From NCBI RefSeq assembly GCF_006715495.1, contig NZ_VFNI01000008.1, forward strand, positions 43,923 through 107,922: a stretch of 64,000 nt of DNA. Direction: 5' to 3'. The first letter of the stretch is position 1. Each line of letters begins with the position of its first letter. Shown in pieces: positions 37,738 through 46,955 of the stretch. Under the pieces are notes generated by a model. It was given only the letters and a program-made list of their open reading frames with translations, was not told where the DNA came from and searched no databases. The stretch is from Herbaspirillum sp. SJZ106 (GTDB taxonomy: Bacteria > Pseudomonadota > Gammaproteobacteria > Burkholderiales > Burkholderiaceae_D). Both the position numbers and the translations under genes were made by a program.

Positions 37738-38622
37738 ATGGAACTATTCGGAATCCCCCTGCAAGCCTTGCTGAGCCAGCTCCTGCTGGGGCTGGTCAAC
37801 GGCTCTTTCTACGCCATGCTGTCGCTGGGCTTGGCGGTGATCTTCGGCTTGCTCAACGTGATCAACTTCGCGCACGGCACGCTCTACATGCTGGGCGCTT
37901 TCCTGGCGTGGATGGGCTTGAGCTACTTCGAGCTCAATTACTGGGTGATGCTGGCGCTGGCGCCGGTCCTGGTCGGCATTTTCGGCATCGTCATCGAAAA
38001 GACCATGCTGCGCTGGCTCTACAAGCTCGATCACTTGTACGGTTTGCTGCTGACCTTCGGCATTACGCTGATGATCGAAGGCATCTTCCGTTCCATCTAT
38101 GGCGTTTCGGGCCAGCCCTATTCGGTGCCTGAGGCGCTGCAGGGCGCGACCAACCTCGGCTTCATGGTGTTGCCGAACTACCGCGCATGGGTGGTGGCGG
38201 CTTCGCTGGTGGTGTGTTTCGCGACCTGGTTCGTGATCGAGAAGACCCGCCTGGGCGCCTACCTGCGCGCCGGCACCGAGAACCCCAAGCTGGTGGAAGC
38301 CTTCGGCATCAACGTGCCGCTGATGGTGACCCTGACCTACGGTTTCGGCGTCGCGCTGGCCGCGTTCGCCGGCGTGCTGGCCGCGCCGGTGATCCAGGTC
38401 TCGCCGCTGATGGGCTCGAACCTGATCATTACCGTGTTCGCGGTGGTGGTGATCGGCGGCATGGGCTCCATCCTCGGTTCCATCGTCACCGGCCTGGTAC
38501 TGGGCCTGATCGAAGGCCTGACCCGGGTGTTCTATCCCGAGCTGTCGGCCACCGTGGTGTTCATCATCATGGCGATCGTTTTGATGATCCGTCCGGCCGG
38601 CCTGTTCGGCAAAGAGAAATAA
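37738..38622 (+). CDS. Branched-chain amino acid-type ABC permease (LivH-like)
   Basis: A 294-residue membrane protein with about eight hydrophobic helices. It has the LivH opening LLLGLVNGSFYAMLSLGLAV, then FGLLNVINFAHGTLYMLGAF, and the conserved cytoplasmic coupling segment ENPKLVEAFGINVPL. The C-terminus has VVVIGGMGSILGSIVTGLVL. The ATG at 37738 gives the normal LivH start; an earlier in-frame ATG would add 23 hydrophilic residues. It pairs with the LivM-like permease 13 bp downstream. Confidence 0.92.
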   Translation: MELFGIPLQALLSQLLLGLVNGSFYAMLSLGLAVIFGLLNVINFAHGTLYMLGAFLAWMGLSYFELNYWVMLALAPVLVGIFGIVIEKTMLRWLYKLDHLYGLLLTFGITLMIEGIFRSIYGVSGQPYSVPEALQGATNLGFMVLPNYRAWVVAASLVVCFATWFVIEKTRLGAYLRAGTENPKLVEAFGINVPLMVTLTYGFGVALAAFAGVLAAPVIQVSPLMGSNLIITVFAVVVIGGMGSILGSIVTGLVLGLIEGLTRVFYPELSATVVFIIMAIVLMIRPAGLFGKEK

Positions 38623-38635
38623 TCGGGAGACCGGC

Positions 38636-39616
38636 ATGAACAAGAAACTGTTAGTTGTCATTCTGTTAATACTTGCGTTGGCGGCGCCGTTCGGCCTGTA
38701 TCCGGTGTTCCTGATGAAGATGCTGTGCTTCGCATTGTTCGCCTGCGCCTTCAATCTGCTGATCGGCTATACCGGCCTGCTGTCGTTCGGCCACGCCGCT
38801 TTCCTCGGCTGGGCCGGCTACATGTGCGGCCAGGCGCTGAAGGTGTGGGGCCTGCCGACCGAGCTGGGTTTGCTGGTGGGCACCGGCGTGGCGGCGCTGA
38901 TCGGCCTGGTGATGGGCTTGCTGGCGATCCGCCGCCAGGGCATCTACTTCACCATGATCACCCTGGCGCTGGCGCAGATGCTGTACTTCGTGGCGCTGCA
39001 GGCACCGTTTACCGGCGGTGAAGACGGCCTGCAAGGCGTGCCGCGCGGCAAGCTGCTGGGCTTCATCGATCTGGGCAACGACCTGACCCTGTACTACGTG
39101 GTGCTGGCCATCGCCATCTTCGGCTTCGCCCTGATCGTGCGCACCATCAACTCTCCCTTCGGCCAGGTGTTGAAGGCGATCAAGGAGAACGAGCCGCGCG
39201 CCATCTCGCTGGGTTATGACGTGGCGCGCTACAAGCTGCTGGCTTTCGTGCTGTCGGCGGCGCTGTCGGGCCTGGCCGGTTCCACCAAGACCCTGGTGCT
39301 GGGCTTCGAGACGCTGACCGACGTGCACTGGAGCATGTCCGGCCTAGTGGTGCTGATGACCCTGGTCGGCGGCCTGGGCACCATCGTCGGCCCGATCGTC
39401 GGCGCCATCATCATCATCATGCTGGAGAACAAGCTGGGCGACATCGGCAACTGGCTGGCCGGCGTCACCCATATCGACTGGTTCAGCACGCTGGGCGACT
39501 CGGTGACTATTGTGACCGGCTTCATCTTCATCATCTGCGTGCTCTTGTTCCGCAAGGGCATCGTCGGGGAGATCCTGGCCTTGAGCAAGAAGGGCGCGGC
39601 AAGCCAGCCGCACTGA
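38636..39616 (+). CDS. Branched-chain amino acid-type ABC permease (LivM-like)
   Basis: A 326-residue permease with about ten hydrophobic segments. Family motifs are NLLIGYTGLLSFGHAAFLGW, the coupling loop LKAIKENEPRAISLGYDVAR, and VVLMTLVGGLGTIVGPIVGA. It starts 13 bp after the LivH-like gene and ends the five-gene transporter operon, which is closed by a strong terminator at 39659. Confidence 0.92.
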   Translation: MNKKLLVVILLILALAAPFGLYPVFLMKMLCFALFACAFNLLIGYTGLLSFGHAAFLGWAGYMCGQALKVWGLPTELGLLVGTGVAALIGLVMGLLAIRRQGIYFTMITLALAQMLYFVALQAPFTGGEDGLQGVPRGKLLGFIDLGNDLTLYYVVLAIAIFGFALIVRTINSPFGQVLKAIKENEPRAISLGYDVARYKLLAFVLSAALSGLAGSTKTLVLGFETLTDVHWSMSGLVVLMTLVGGLGTIVGPIVGAIIIIMLENKLGDIGNWLAGVTHIDWFSTLGDSVTIVTGFIFIICVLLFRKGIVGEILALSKKGAASQPH

Positions 39617-39658
39617 GTTCGAGAGAGAAGCTTGCCATCCCCGTGATGGCAATCCTTG

Positions 39659-39702
39659 CCGCCGGCAAGTCATCGGGAGATGATTGCCGGCGGTATTTTT
39701 TT
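39659..39702 (+). terminator. Rho-independent terminator after the ABC importer operon
   Basis: The stem CCGCCGGCAA/TTGCCGGCGG has a 15-nt loop (itself partly self-complementary) and is followed by TATTTTTTT. Confidence 0.9.
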
Positions 39703-39946
39703 GCCGGTACGGTCAGGGTACATAACAGATGCGGCTGTTGCGTAACAGAGGCGGCCGGGCCGGATCTGTTGCCAATACGGAAGCCGGGGGCAGGGTAGAA
39801 TAGCGCTCCCGGCCGGTAGGGGCCGGGCCATATTTGTCCAACAATAACAATCGCGCCAGTCTCCGGTCGTGCCCAGTGCCGCCGGGCTTGTCTTCGATCG
39901 AAAGCCTTTCCCATGCAATTTCGTTTTCCTGTACGGGTGATCCGCC

Positions 39947-40708
39947 ATGGCTGATTACCTGATCCTGTGCGCCGCCGCCTTTGTCGCCGGCTTGATCGAT
40001 GCGGTTGTCGGCGGGGGCGGCCTGGTGCTGGTGCCGACCTTGTTCTCGGTATTTCCCAATACGCCGCCGGCAACATTGCTTGGCACCAACAAAGTGGCGG
40101 GCGTCATGGGTACCAGCGCCGCGGCCATCAATTTCGCCCGCAAGGTTGCGGTACGCTGGAGCACGGTAACGCCGGCGGCGATCGCTGCCTTCGCCTTGTC
40201 CTTCTTCGGCGCCTATGTGGTCACCCATATCCCGACGGAGATGATCCGCAAGGCCTTGCCCTTCGTCTTGATTGCGGTAGCGATATATACGCTGAAGAAA
40301 AAGGACTTCGGGCAGACCCATGCGCCTACCCTGAGCGGCGCCAAGGAAATGGCGTATGCCGCATTGATCGGGGCCGGGGTGGGTTTCTACGACGGCATTT
40401 TTGGGCCGGGTACCGGCAGCTTCCTGGTCTTCCTGTTCGTGCGCGTATTCAGCTATGACTTCCTGTCGGCATCGGCGGTATCCAAGTTCGTCAATATCGC
40501 GACCAATCTGGCGGCCCTGTGCTGGTTCGGCTATAGCGGCCATGTGATCTGGCAGTTGGGCTTGCTGATGGCGGTATTCAATATTGGCGGTTCTCTGGTG
40601 GGTACCAGGCTGGCGATGAAACATGGCAGCGTATTCGTGCGCAAGTTGTTCTTGCTGGTGGTGGGGGCATTGATCCTGAAGAGCGGGTACGATGCCTTCC
40701 TGAAGTGA
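39947..40708 (+). CDS. TSUP (TauE/SafE) family permease
   Basis: A 253-residue membrane protein with about eight helices and the two-fold repeat of the TauE/SafE family. The first half has FVAGLIDAVVGGGGLVLVP and LLGTNKVAGVMGTSAA. The second half has GAGVGFYDGIFGPGTGSFLV and SASAVSKFVNIATNLAALCW. Members export or import sulfite, sulfoacetate or other sulfonates, and the specific anion is not predictable. The region before it (39703-39946) contains no gene. Two parS sites follow it. Confidence 0.9.
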   Translation: MADYLILCAAAFVAGLIDAVVGGGGLVLVPTLFSVFPNTPPATLLGTNKVAGVMGTSAAAINFARKVAVRWSTVTPAAIAAFALSFFGAYVVTHIPTEMIRKALPFVLIAVAIYTLKKKDFGQTHAPTLSGAKEMAYAALIGAGVGFYDGIFGPGTGSFLVFLFVRVFSYDFLSASAVSKFVNIATNLAALCWFGYSGHVIWQLGLLMAVFNIGGSLVGTRLAMKHGSVFVRKLFLLVVGALILKSGYDAFLK

Positions 40709-40733
40709 GCCAGGGAATGTATTTTCGGCGCGA

Positions 40734-40749
40734 TGTTTCACGTGAAACA
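40734..40749 (+). other. parS: parS centromere site 1
   Basis: A perfect 16-bp palindrome TGTTTCACGTGAAACA, the universal ParB-binding sequence. It lies 26 bp after the TSUP gene, about 5 kb from parB and about 11 kb from the origin modules. Confidence 0.95.
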
Positions 40750-40775
40750 TCGCATCGAAGATAAAAGCGGAAATC

Positions 40776-40800
40776 AAACGGAGCTACGGCTCCGTTTTGT
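40776..40800 (+). terminator. Terminator between the two parS sites
   Basis: The stem AAACGGAGC/GCTCCGTTT has a TACG loop and is followed by TGTTTTTT. It ends transcription of the TSUP gene between the two parS copies. Confidence 0.85.
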
Positions 40801-40833
40801 TTTTTGGCATCCGCGGGAATTGTCGTCGCCCAA

Positions 40834-40849
40834 TGTTTCACGTGAAACA
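40834..40849 (+). other. parS: parS centromere site 2
   Basis: A second perfect TGTTTCACGTGAAACA, exactly 100 bp from the first and in front of mnmG. Paired parS sites help nucleate ParB spreading near the origin. Confidence 0.95.
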
Positions 40850-41031
40850 GTCCATGCCGGCCAGCTAGCCGACAGATATCCGATAGCTGGCGGATATCGA
40901 TAGGGCAGGGAATGAGGTAAACCAGCATCACCCCATGCCGATATTCCACTTAATACGATGGCTTGCCGACCCCATCATCCAAAAGACTTTATAATCTCGC
41001 CTCTGTTCACACCGTCTCCACGAGGCGCATC

Positions 41032-42963
41032 ATGCTATTCCCCACACAATTTGACGTCATCGTCGTCGGCGGCGGGCACGCCGGCACCGAAGCCGCACTG
41101 GCCGCGGCACGCATGGGCCAGAAGACCTTGCTGTTGACGCACAACATCGAAACACTGGGCCAGATGTCCTGCAACCCGTCCATCGGCGGCATCGGCAAGG
41201 GGCACCTGGTCAAGGAAGTCGATGCCATGGGTGGGGCGATGGCGATCGCCACCGATGAAGCCGGTATCCAGTTCCGCATCCTGAACTCGTCCAAGGGGCC
41301 GGCCGTGCGCGCTACCCGCGCCCAGGCCGACCGCATCCTGTACAAGCAGGCGATCCGTTCGCGCCTGGAAAACCAGCCCAACCTGTGGCTGTTCCAGCAG
41401 GCGGTGGACGACCTGATGATCGAAGGCGACCGCGTGGTCGGCGCCGTGACCCAGGCCGGCATCCGGTTCCAGGGCAGGGCGGTGGTGCTGACCGCCGGGA
41501 CTTTCCTGGACGGGAAGATCCACGTCGGCTTGAACAACTATTCGGGCGGCCGCGCCGGCGACCCGCCGGCGGTGTCGCTGTCGGCCCGCCTGAAGGAGTT
41601 GAAGCTGCCGCAAGGCCGCCTCAAGACCGGCACGCCGCCGCGCATCGACGGCCGCAGCATCAACCTGGCGATCCTGGAAGAACAGCCGGGCGACCTCGAT
41701 CCGGTGCCGGTGTTCTCGGTCATGGGCAATGCGGAGATGCACCCGCGCCAGATGCCGTGCTGGATTACCCATACCAACAGCCGCACCCATGACATCATCC
41801 GCGGCGGCCTGGATCGCAGCCCGATGTACACCGGCGTGATCGAAGGCGTGGGCCCGCGCTACTGCCCCTCCATCGAAGACAAGATCCACCGCTTCGCCGG
41901 CAAGGATTCGCACCAGATCTACCTGGAGCCCGAGGGCCTGACCACCCACGAGTTCTACCCCAACGGCATTTCCACCAGCCTGCCGTTCGACGTGCAGCTG
42001 GAACTGGTGCGCTCGATGAAGGGCATGGAAAACGCCCACATCCTGCGTCCCGGCTATGCCATCGAATACGACTACTACGATCCGCGCGGCCTGAAGTCTT
42101 CGCTGGAAACCCGCCAGATCGCCGGCCTGTTCTTCGCCGGCCAGATCAACGGCACCACCGGCTACGAAGAAGCCGCCGCGCAGGGCATGCTGGCCGGCCT
42201 CAATGCCGCACTGCAGACCCAGGGGCGCGACGCCTGGACGCCGCGCCGCGACGAAGCCTACCTCGGCGTGCTGGTCGACGACCTGGTCACCCAGGGCGTG
42301 CAGGAGCCGTACCGCATGTTCACCAGCCGCGCCGAATACCGCCTGTCGTTGCGCGAAGACAATGCCGACCTGCGCCTGACCGAAATCGGCCGCCGGCTCG
42401 GTTGCGTCGGCGACGCCCAATGGGAAGCCTTCGAGAAAAAGCGCGAAGCGGTGGCGCGGGAAATGGAACGCCTCAAGAGCACCTGGGTCAACCCGCGCAT
42501 CCTTGCCGCCGCCGAAGCCGAGCGCGTGCTGGGCAAGGCCATCGAGCGTGAGTACAACCTGCTCGACCTGCTGCGCCGTCCCAACGTGAGCTACGACAGC
42601 CTGATGAGCCTGAGCGGCGCCGAAGGCCAGCCGCTGGCCGGCCCCGGCATCGAAGACGGCCCGGTGCGCGAGCAGGTCGAGATCCAGGTCAAGTACGCCG
42701 GCTATATCGCCCGCCAGGCCAACGAGATCAGCCGCCAGGATCACAATGAAAACCTGAAGCTGCCGGCCGACCTCGACTACATGGAGGTCAAGGCGCTGTC
42801 GATCGAAGTGCGCCAGAAACTCAACAAGCACAAGCCCGAAACCCTGGGCCAGGCATCCCGCATTTCCGGCGTGACCCCGGCGGCATTGTCGCTGCTGCTG
42901 GTGCACCTGAAAAAGGGCGGCCTGAAGCTGGCGCAACAAAGCCAGGACAACGAAGCGGCCTGA
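41032..42963 (+). CDS. mnmG: tRNA uridine-5-carboxymethylaminomethyl(34) synthesis enzyme MnmG
   Basis: A 643-residue FAD enzyme that with MnmE modifies the wobble uridine of several tRNAs. The FAD motif is [20 protein letters not shown] near residue 8. The family signatures are [14 protein letters not shown] and [16 protein letters not shown]. The C-terminal helical domain includes [20 protein letters not shown]. The ATG at 41032 is the family start. TATAAT at 40990-40995 is a plausible -10. MnmE is not in the window. It heads the mnmG-rsmG series that classically sits beside the origin. Confidence 0.97.
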   Translation: MLFPTQFDVIVVGGGHAGTEAALAAARMGQKTLLLTHNIETLGQMSCNPSIGGIGKGHLVKEVDAMGGAMAIATDEAGIQFRILNSSKGPAVRATRAQADRILYKQAIRSRLENQPNLWLFQQAVDDLMIEGDRVVGAVTQAGIRFQGRAVVLTAGTFLDGKIHVGLNNYSGGRAGDPPAVSLSARLKELKLPQGRLKTGTPPRIDGRSINLAILEEQPGDLDPVPVFSVMGNAEMHPRQMPCWITHTNSRTHDIIRGGLDRSPMYTGVIEGVGPRYCPSIEDKIHRFAGKDSHQIYLEPEGLTTHEFYPNGISTSLPFDVQLELVRSMKGMENAHILRPGYAIEYDYYDPRGLKSSLETRQIAGLFFAGQINGTTGYEEAAAQGMLAGLNAALQTQGRDAWTPRRDEAYLGVLVDDLVTQGVQEPYRMFTSRAEYRLSLREDNADLRLTEIGRRLGCVGDAQWEAFEKKREAVAREMERLKSTWVNPRILAAAEAERVLGKAIEREYNLLDLLRRPNVSYDSLMSLSGAEGQPLAGPGIEDGPVREQVEIQVKYAGYIARQANEISRQDHNENLKLPADLDYMEVKALSIEVRQKLNKHKPETLGQASRISGVTPAALSLLLVHLKKGGLKLAQQSQDNEAA

Positions 42964-42999
42964 GGACGGCAAGTACAAGAAAACGGAAACGGAATACGG

Positions 43000-43665
43000 A
43001 TGAGCATCGCGGCAGACCAGACCCCATTGACCCGAACCCTGAAGGACGGCGCCGCCGAACTCGGCCTGCACCTGAGCGAGCGCCAGTTGTCGCGCCTGCT
43101 GGCCTACCAGGCGCTGCTGGCGAAATGGAACAAGGTCTACAACCTGACCGCGCTGCGCGACCCTGCACAGATGATGACCCATCACCTGCTGGATTCGCTG
43201 GCGGCGGTATCGGCCTTCGCCGGGGCGCGGCGCGTGCTGGATGTGGGCGCCGGCGGCGGCTTGCCGGGCATCGTGCTGGCGATCTGGGCGGCCGAGGCCG
43301 AGCCGCAGATGCACATCACCCTGGTCGATACGGTGCAAAAGAAAACCGCCTTCCTGACCCAGGTAAAGGCTGAGTTGCAATTAAGCAATGTTTCGGTGAT
43401 CCACACGCGCGTCGAACAATTGCCTGTTGAGCAACAATACGACGTCATCACCTCGCGCGCCTTCGCCGAACTGAACGATTTCATCGATTGGTCGAACCAC
43501 CTGTTGCAAGAGGGCGGCAAGTACATCGCCCTCAAGGGCGTCATGCCGCAGCAGGAAATCGACCGGCTGCCGCCGGGCTGGAGCGTGAACAAGGTACAAG
43601 CCTTGCATGTACCGGGGCTGGATGCCGAGCGGCATCTCATCTTTTTGGAAAGAAAGTCCCGATGA
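43000..43665 (+). CDS. rsmG: 16S rRNA (guanine(527)-N7)-methyltransferase RsmG
   Basis: A 221-residue SAM-dependent methyltransferase (GidB). The N-terminal helix region has [23 protein letters not shown] motif I is [17 protein letters not shown], and it is followed by [15 protein letters not shown] and the [12 protein letters not shown] block. It lies 36 bp after mnmG, and its stop overlaps the next gene's start (ATGA), so the three genes are an operon. Confidence 0.97.
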   Translation: MSIAADQTPLTRTLKDGAAELGLHLSERQLSRLLAYQALLAKWNKVYNLTALRDPAQMMTHHLLDSLAAVSAFAGARRVLDVGAGGGLPGIVLAIWAAEAEPQMHITLVDTVQKKTAFLTQVKAELQLSNVSVIHTRVEQLPVEQQYDVITSRAFAELNDFIDWSNHLLQEGGKYIALKGVMPQQEIDRLPPGWSVNKVQALHVPGLDAERHLIFLERKSR

Positions 43666-44213
43666 CAACCTCCCTCGCCAAGGCCGCCGCTGCGGCCATT
43701 GCCGTGCTCATGCCGCTGGCCCTCATGGCCGCAGCAGGCGCGCAGGAAGTGAAGACCGTTCCCTCGGTCGACCTCAAGCGCTACGCCGGCAAATGGTATG
43801 AGATCGCCAAGATCCCCAGCGGCTTCCAGAAAAAATGCGTGTCCGGCACCACGGTCGAATATCGCCCCCGCGACGATGGCGATATCGACGTCACCAGCCG
43901 CTGCAAGAGCGCCGAGGGCAACGACGAGGAGCGCGGCCTGGCGCGGGTGGCCGGCGGCAGCGGCAATACCCGGCTGCAGGTGAGTTTCATGCCGTCATGG
44001 CTGTCGTGGCTGCCGTGGGCCTGGAACGACTACTGGGTCACGGAACTGGACGCGCAATACACGCTGGCCACCGTCGGCAGCCCTTCGCGCGAATCCCTGT
44101 GGATACTCTCGCGCACGCCAACCGTCAGCGACGAGCAGTACGAGAACGCCGTCAACAACGCCACCAAGCAGGGGTTCGATACCGCGCGCCTGGTGAAGAC
44201 CCGGCAGCCATGA
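43662..44213 (+). CDS. Lipocalin family protein (Blc-like, periplasmic)
   Basis: A 183-residue bacterial lipocalin. The signal peptide spans residues 1-27 ([20 protein letters not shown]). The lipocalin start motif is [20 protein letters not shown], and [29 protein letters not shown] is the Blc-type second block (cited only in part: [14 protein letters not shown] and LWILSRTP). Unlike E. coli Blc it lacks a lipobox cysteine, so it should be soluble in the periplasm rather than membrane-anchored. It probably binds fatty acids or lysophospholipids. Translation is coupled to rsmG through ATGA. Confidence 0.88.
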   Translation: MTTSLAKAAAAAIAVLMPLALMAAAGAQEVKTVPSVDLKRYAGKWYEIAKIPSGFQKKCVSGTTVEYRPRDDGDIDVTSRCKSAEGNDEERGLARVAGGSGNTRLQVSFMPSWLSWLPWAWNDYWVTELDAQYTLATVGSPSRESLWILSRTPTVSDEQYENAVNNATKQGFDTARLVKTRQP

Positions 44214-44291
44214 ATCAGCGCCGCCGTGCCCGCGATGGCGGCGCGGCGGCAAGCACGGAAAAAACAGAAAAACGGCAAAGGGAGAGGCAAC

Positions 44292-44924
44292 ATGCAGGCA
44301 CTGTTTCATAGCATCGGCATCACCGACATCTGGCAACTGGTTGCCGCCACTATGGTATTCCTGCTGTTGCCCGGCCCCGGCACCTTTTGCGTGCTGACCT
44401 GCTCGGCCAAGCACGGCCTGCGCGGCGGCTTCGCGGCCATGGCCGGGCTGATGCTGGGCGATATCGTGCTGATGTTCCTGGCGGCCATCGGCGTGGCGGC
44501 GCTGCTGCATGCCAATCCGCTGCTGTTTCGCGGCATGCAGTACCTGGGCGCGGCCTACCTGGCCTACCTCGGATTGCGGCTGTTGTTTGCAAGAGGCGAG
44601 GGCGGTGGTACAGTCGTACCCTTTTCCAACGCCGCGGATTTCCGGCGCGGCTTTCTGGTGACGCTGATCAACCCGAAAGCCATCGTGTTTTACATGGCGT
44701 TCTTCCCGCTGTTCCTGGATCCCGCCACGCAACAGGGTGCGCTCACTTTCGTCACGATGGGCGCGGTGATCTGCTGCTGCACCGCCTTCTACGGCAGCAT
44801 CCTGGTCCTGGCCGGCAATGCGGCCGCGCGGCGGCTGGCGCGCAACCGCACCATCGCCACCCTGGCTTCGCGCGCGGCAGGCGTGTTCCTGATCGGTTTC
44901 GGCATCAAGCTGACGACACAATAA
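44292..44924 (+). CDS. LysE-family amino acid exporter
   Basis: A 210-residue membrane protein with about six helices. The LysE/RhtB pattern is present: FLLLPGPGTFCVLTCSAKHG, GLMLGDIVLMFLAAIGVAAL, YLGAAYLAYLGLRLLF and the FRRGFLVTLINPKAIVFYMA segment (cited in part). The start at 44292 follows GGAGAGG. The exported amino acid or analogue is unknown. It lies between the mnmG operon and parA, a place where most relatives have parA directly after rsmG. Confidence 0.88.
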   Translation: MQALFHSIGITDIWQLVAATMVFLLLPGPGTFCVLTCSAKHGLRGGFAAMAGLMLGDIVLMFLAAIGVAALLHANPLLFRGMQYLGAAYLAYLGLRLLFARGEGGGTVVPFSNAADFRRGFLVTLINPKAIVFYMAFFPLFLDPATQQGALTFVTMGAVICCCTAFYGSILVLAGNAAARRLARNRTIATLASRAAGVFLIGFGIKLTTQ

Positions 44925-44942
44925 GCGAGTGATCAAAACAAT

Positions 44943-45713
44943 ATGGCTAAAATTTTTTGCGTCGCCAACCAGAAGGGCGGCGTCGGTAAGACCACCACGG
45001 CAGTCAACCTCGCCGCCGGCCTGGCGCAACTGGATCAACGGGTTTTGCTGGCCGACCTCGACCCGCAAGGCAACGCCACCATGGGCGCCGGCATCAACAA
45101 GGCGACGCTGGAAGGCTCGATCTACGAAGTGCTGCTGGGCATGTCCGACATCCGCACGGTGCGCAAGGCGTCGGAGTCCGGCAAGTTCGACGTGCTGCCC
45201 GCCAATCGCGAACTGGCCGGCGCCGAAGTCGAAATGGTCGAGCTGGAGCAGCGCGAGGCGCGCCTGAAGAACGCCTTCGCCGCCGTGGCCGACGACTACG
45301 ACTTCATCCTGGTCGACTGCCCGCCGGCGCTGTCGATGTTGACGCTCAACGGCCTGTGCTCGGCGCATGGCGTGATCATCCCGATGCAGTGCGAGTACTA
45401 CGCGCTGGAAGGCCTGTCCGACCTGGTCAACACCATCAAGAAGGTGCATGCCAAGCTGAACCCGGACCTGAAGGTGATCGGTCTCTTGCGCGTGATGTTC
45501 GACCCGCGCATGACGCTGTCGCAGCAGGTTTCCGACCAGCTGGAACAACACTTCGGCGACAAGGTCTTCAAGACCGTCATCCCGCGCAACGTGCGGCTGG
45601 CCGAGGCGCCGTCCTACGGCATCCCCGGCGTGAACTTCGATCCCAATTCCAAGGGTGCGCAAGCCTATATCGCGTTCGGCGCGGAAATGGTCGAGCGCAT
45701 CAAGACGCTGTAA
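44943..45713 (+). CDS. parA: Chromosome partitioning ATPase ParA (Soj)
   Basis: A 256-residue deviant Walker ATPase. The P-loop is NQKGGVGKTTTAVNLAAGL, with the signature lysine at the first position of KGGVGKT. Walker A' is VLLADLDPQGNATMG, and Walker B is FILVDCPPALSMLTLNGL. The length and the lack of an N-terminal helix-turn-helix mark it as the chromosomal Soj type. It lies 38 bp before parB and close to two parS sites. Confidence 0.97.
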   Translation: MAKIFCVANQKGGVGKTTTAVNLAAGLAQLDQRVLLADLDPQGNATMGAGINKATLEGSIYEVLLGMSDIRTVRKASESGKFDVLPANRELAGAEVEMVELEQREARLKNAFAAVADDYDFILVDCPPALSMLTLNGLCSAHGVIIPMQCEYYALEGLSDLVNTIKKVHAKLNPDLKVIGLLRVMFDPRMTLSQQVSDQLEQHFGDKVFKTVIPRNVRLAEAPSYGIPGVNFDPNSKGAQAYIAFGAEMVERIKTL

Positions 45714-45751
45714 GCCTCAGGCCGCGGCGTCGTTTTTCATCAGGCAATCCA

Positions 45752-46672
45752 ATGGCAACATCTATGGCAACCAAAAAATCCAAAGGCCTGGGGCGCGGAC
45801 TCGACGCGCTGCTGGGCGGCTCGTCCGACATCACCGAAGAAGCCCAGGCGCAAGCCGCGCAGGCCGGCCTGCCCAGCGTGATGGCGGTGACCGAGCTGCA
45901 GGCAGGCAAATACCAGCCGCGCAGCCGCATGGACGAAGGCGCGCTCAACGAGCTGGCGGCCTCGATCAAGGAACAGGGCTTGCTGCAGCCGATCCTGATC
46001 CGCGCCATCGGCCAGAAGAACGGCAAGGATATCTACGAGATCATCGCCGGCGAGCGCCGTTTCCGCGCCGCCAAGATCGCCGGCCTGACCGAGGTGCCGG
46101 TGCTGGTCAAGAATGTCGACGACCAGACCACCGCCGCCATGGCGCTGATCGAAAACATGCAGCGCGAAGACCTCAACCCGCTGGAAGAGGCGCAAGGCAT
46201 CCATCGCCTGATCACCGACTTCTCGTTCACGCACGAACAGGCGGCGGTGGCCGTGGGCCGTTCGCGCAGCGCGGTCTCCAACCTGCTGCGCCTGTTGAAC
46301 CTGGCCAAGCCGGTGCAGACCATGCTCATGGCCGGCGACATCGACATGGGCCATGCCCGCGCGCTGCTGGTGGTCGACTCGGCCACCCAGATCCAGCTGG
46401 CCAACCAGATCGTCGCCAAGCGCATGTCGGTGCGCGACGCCGAAAAGCTGGTCACCCGCGCTTCCGCCGAGCAGGCCGCCAAGCCGCGCGAAGGCAAGGA
46501 AAAATCGCGCGACATCGCACGCCTGGAAGAAGAACTGTCCGACCTGCTGGCCACCCAGGTCAGCATCAAGACCGGCGCCAAGAACAAAGGGCAACTGGTC
46601 ATCAGCTTCAACGACCTCGATGCGCTGGATGGGGTGATTACCCGTTTGCGCGGGGAAGCGGTGGAGTCCTGA
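45752..46672 (+). CDS. parB: Chromosome partitioning protein ParB (Spo0J)
   Basis: A 306-residue CTP-dependent DNA-clamp protein. The N-terminal ParA-interacting peptide has KKSKGLGRGLDALLGG. The CTPase/ParB domain has the GERRFRAAKIAGL motif (R-rich box) and ENMQREDLNPLEEA. The helix-turn-helix is TDFSFTHEQAAVAVGRSRSA, and the C-terminal dimerisation domain ends VITRLRGEA. It binds parS at 40734 and 40834. The ATG at 45764 is an alternative start. A terminator follows at 46705. Confidence 0.97.
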   Translation: MATSMATKKSKGLGRGLDALLGGSSDITEEAQAQAAQAGLPSVMAVTELQAGKYQPRSRMDEGALNELAASIKEQGLLQPILIRAIGQKNGKDIYEIIAGERRFRAAKIAGLTEVPVLVKNVDDQTTAAMALIENMQREDLNPLEEAQGIHRLITDFSFTHEQAAVAVGRSRSAVSNLLRLLNLAKPVQTMLMAGDIDMGHARALLVVDSATQIQLANQIVAKRMSVRDAEKLVTRASAEQAAKPREGKEKSRDIARLEEELSDLLATQVSIKTGAKNKGQLVISFNDLDALDGVITRLRGEAVES

Positions 46673-46704
46673 TTGGCGATAAGCCGGTCGCAGATCAAGC
46701 CGCA

Positions 46705-46740
46705 ATGCCGTCCAGTGCAAACTGGGCGGCATTTTTATTT
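46705..46740 (+). terminator. Rho-independent terminator after parB
   Basis: A 13-bp stem AATGCCGTCCAGT/ACTGGGCGGCATT with one G-T pair and a GCAA loop, followed by TTTATT. Confidence 0.9.
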
Positions 46741-46760
46741 GGCGCGCATCAAAACCTCGC

Positions 46761-46855
46761 CGTCATCCTGACGAAAGTCAGGATCCAGTGTCGTGCGCGG
46801 TGTCTCTGATGGGCAGCGAACGACACTGGGTCCCGGCATGCGCCGGGACGACGGG
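46761..46855 (+). repeat. Dispersed intergenic repeat, family A, copy 3
   Basis: Contains CATCCTGACGAAAGTCAGGA, CCAGTGTCGTG, GACACTGGGTCCCGGCATGC and GCCGGGACGACGGG. It is the closest of the three copies to the apparent consensus. Confidence 0.85.
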
Positions 46856-46888
46856 AGATGGTTGGCCGCAGTCCCAATGGCATGAAAT

Positions 46889-46916
46889 AAAAAAGCCGCT
46901 TCAATCGAAGCGGCTT
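46889..46916 (-). terminator. Rho-independent terminator after opgG
   Basis: A perfect 10-bp stem AAGCCGCTTC/GAAGCGGCTT followed on the minus strand by TTTTTTATTTC, 40 bp beyond the opgG stop. Confidence 0.9.
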
Positions 46917-46955
46917 GAATTAATTATATAAATAATTTTTTGGACAGGCCCGAAA

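Noticed and set aside
41035..43380. A 781-codon minus-strand frame opposite mnmG and rsmG
   Set aside because: It spans two well-supported genes in the other direction and shows only compositional bias.
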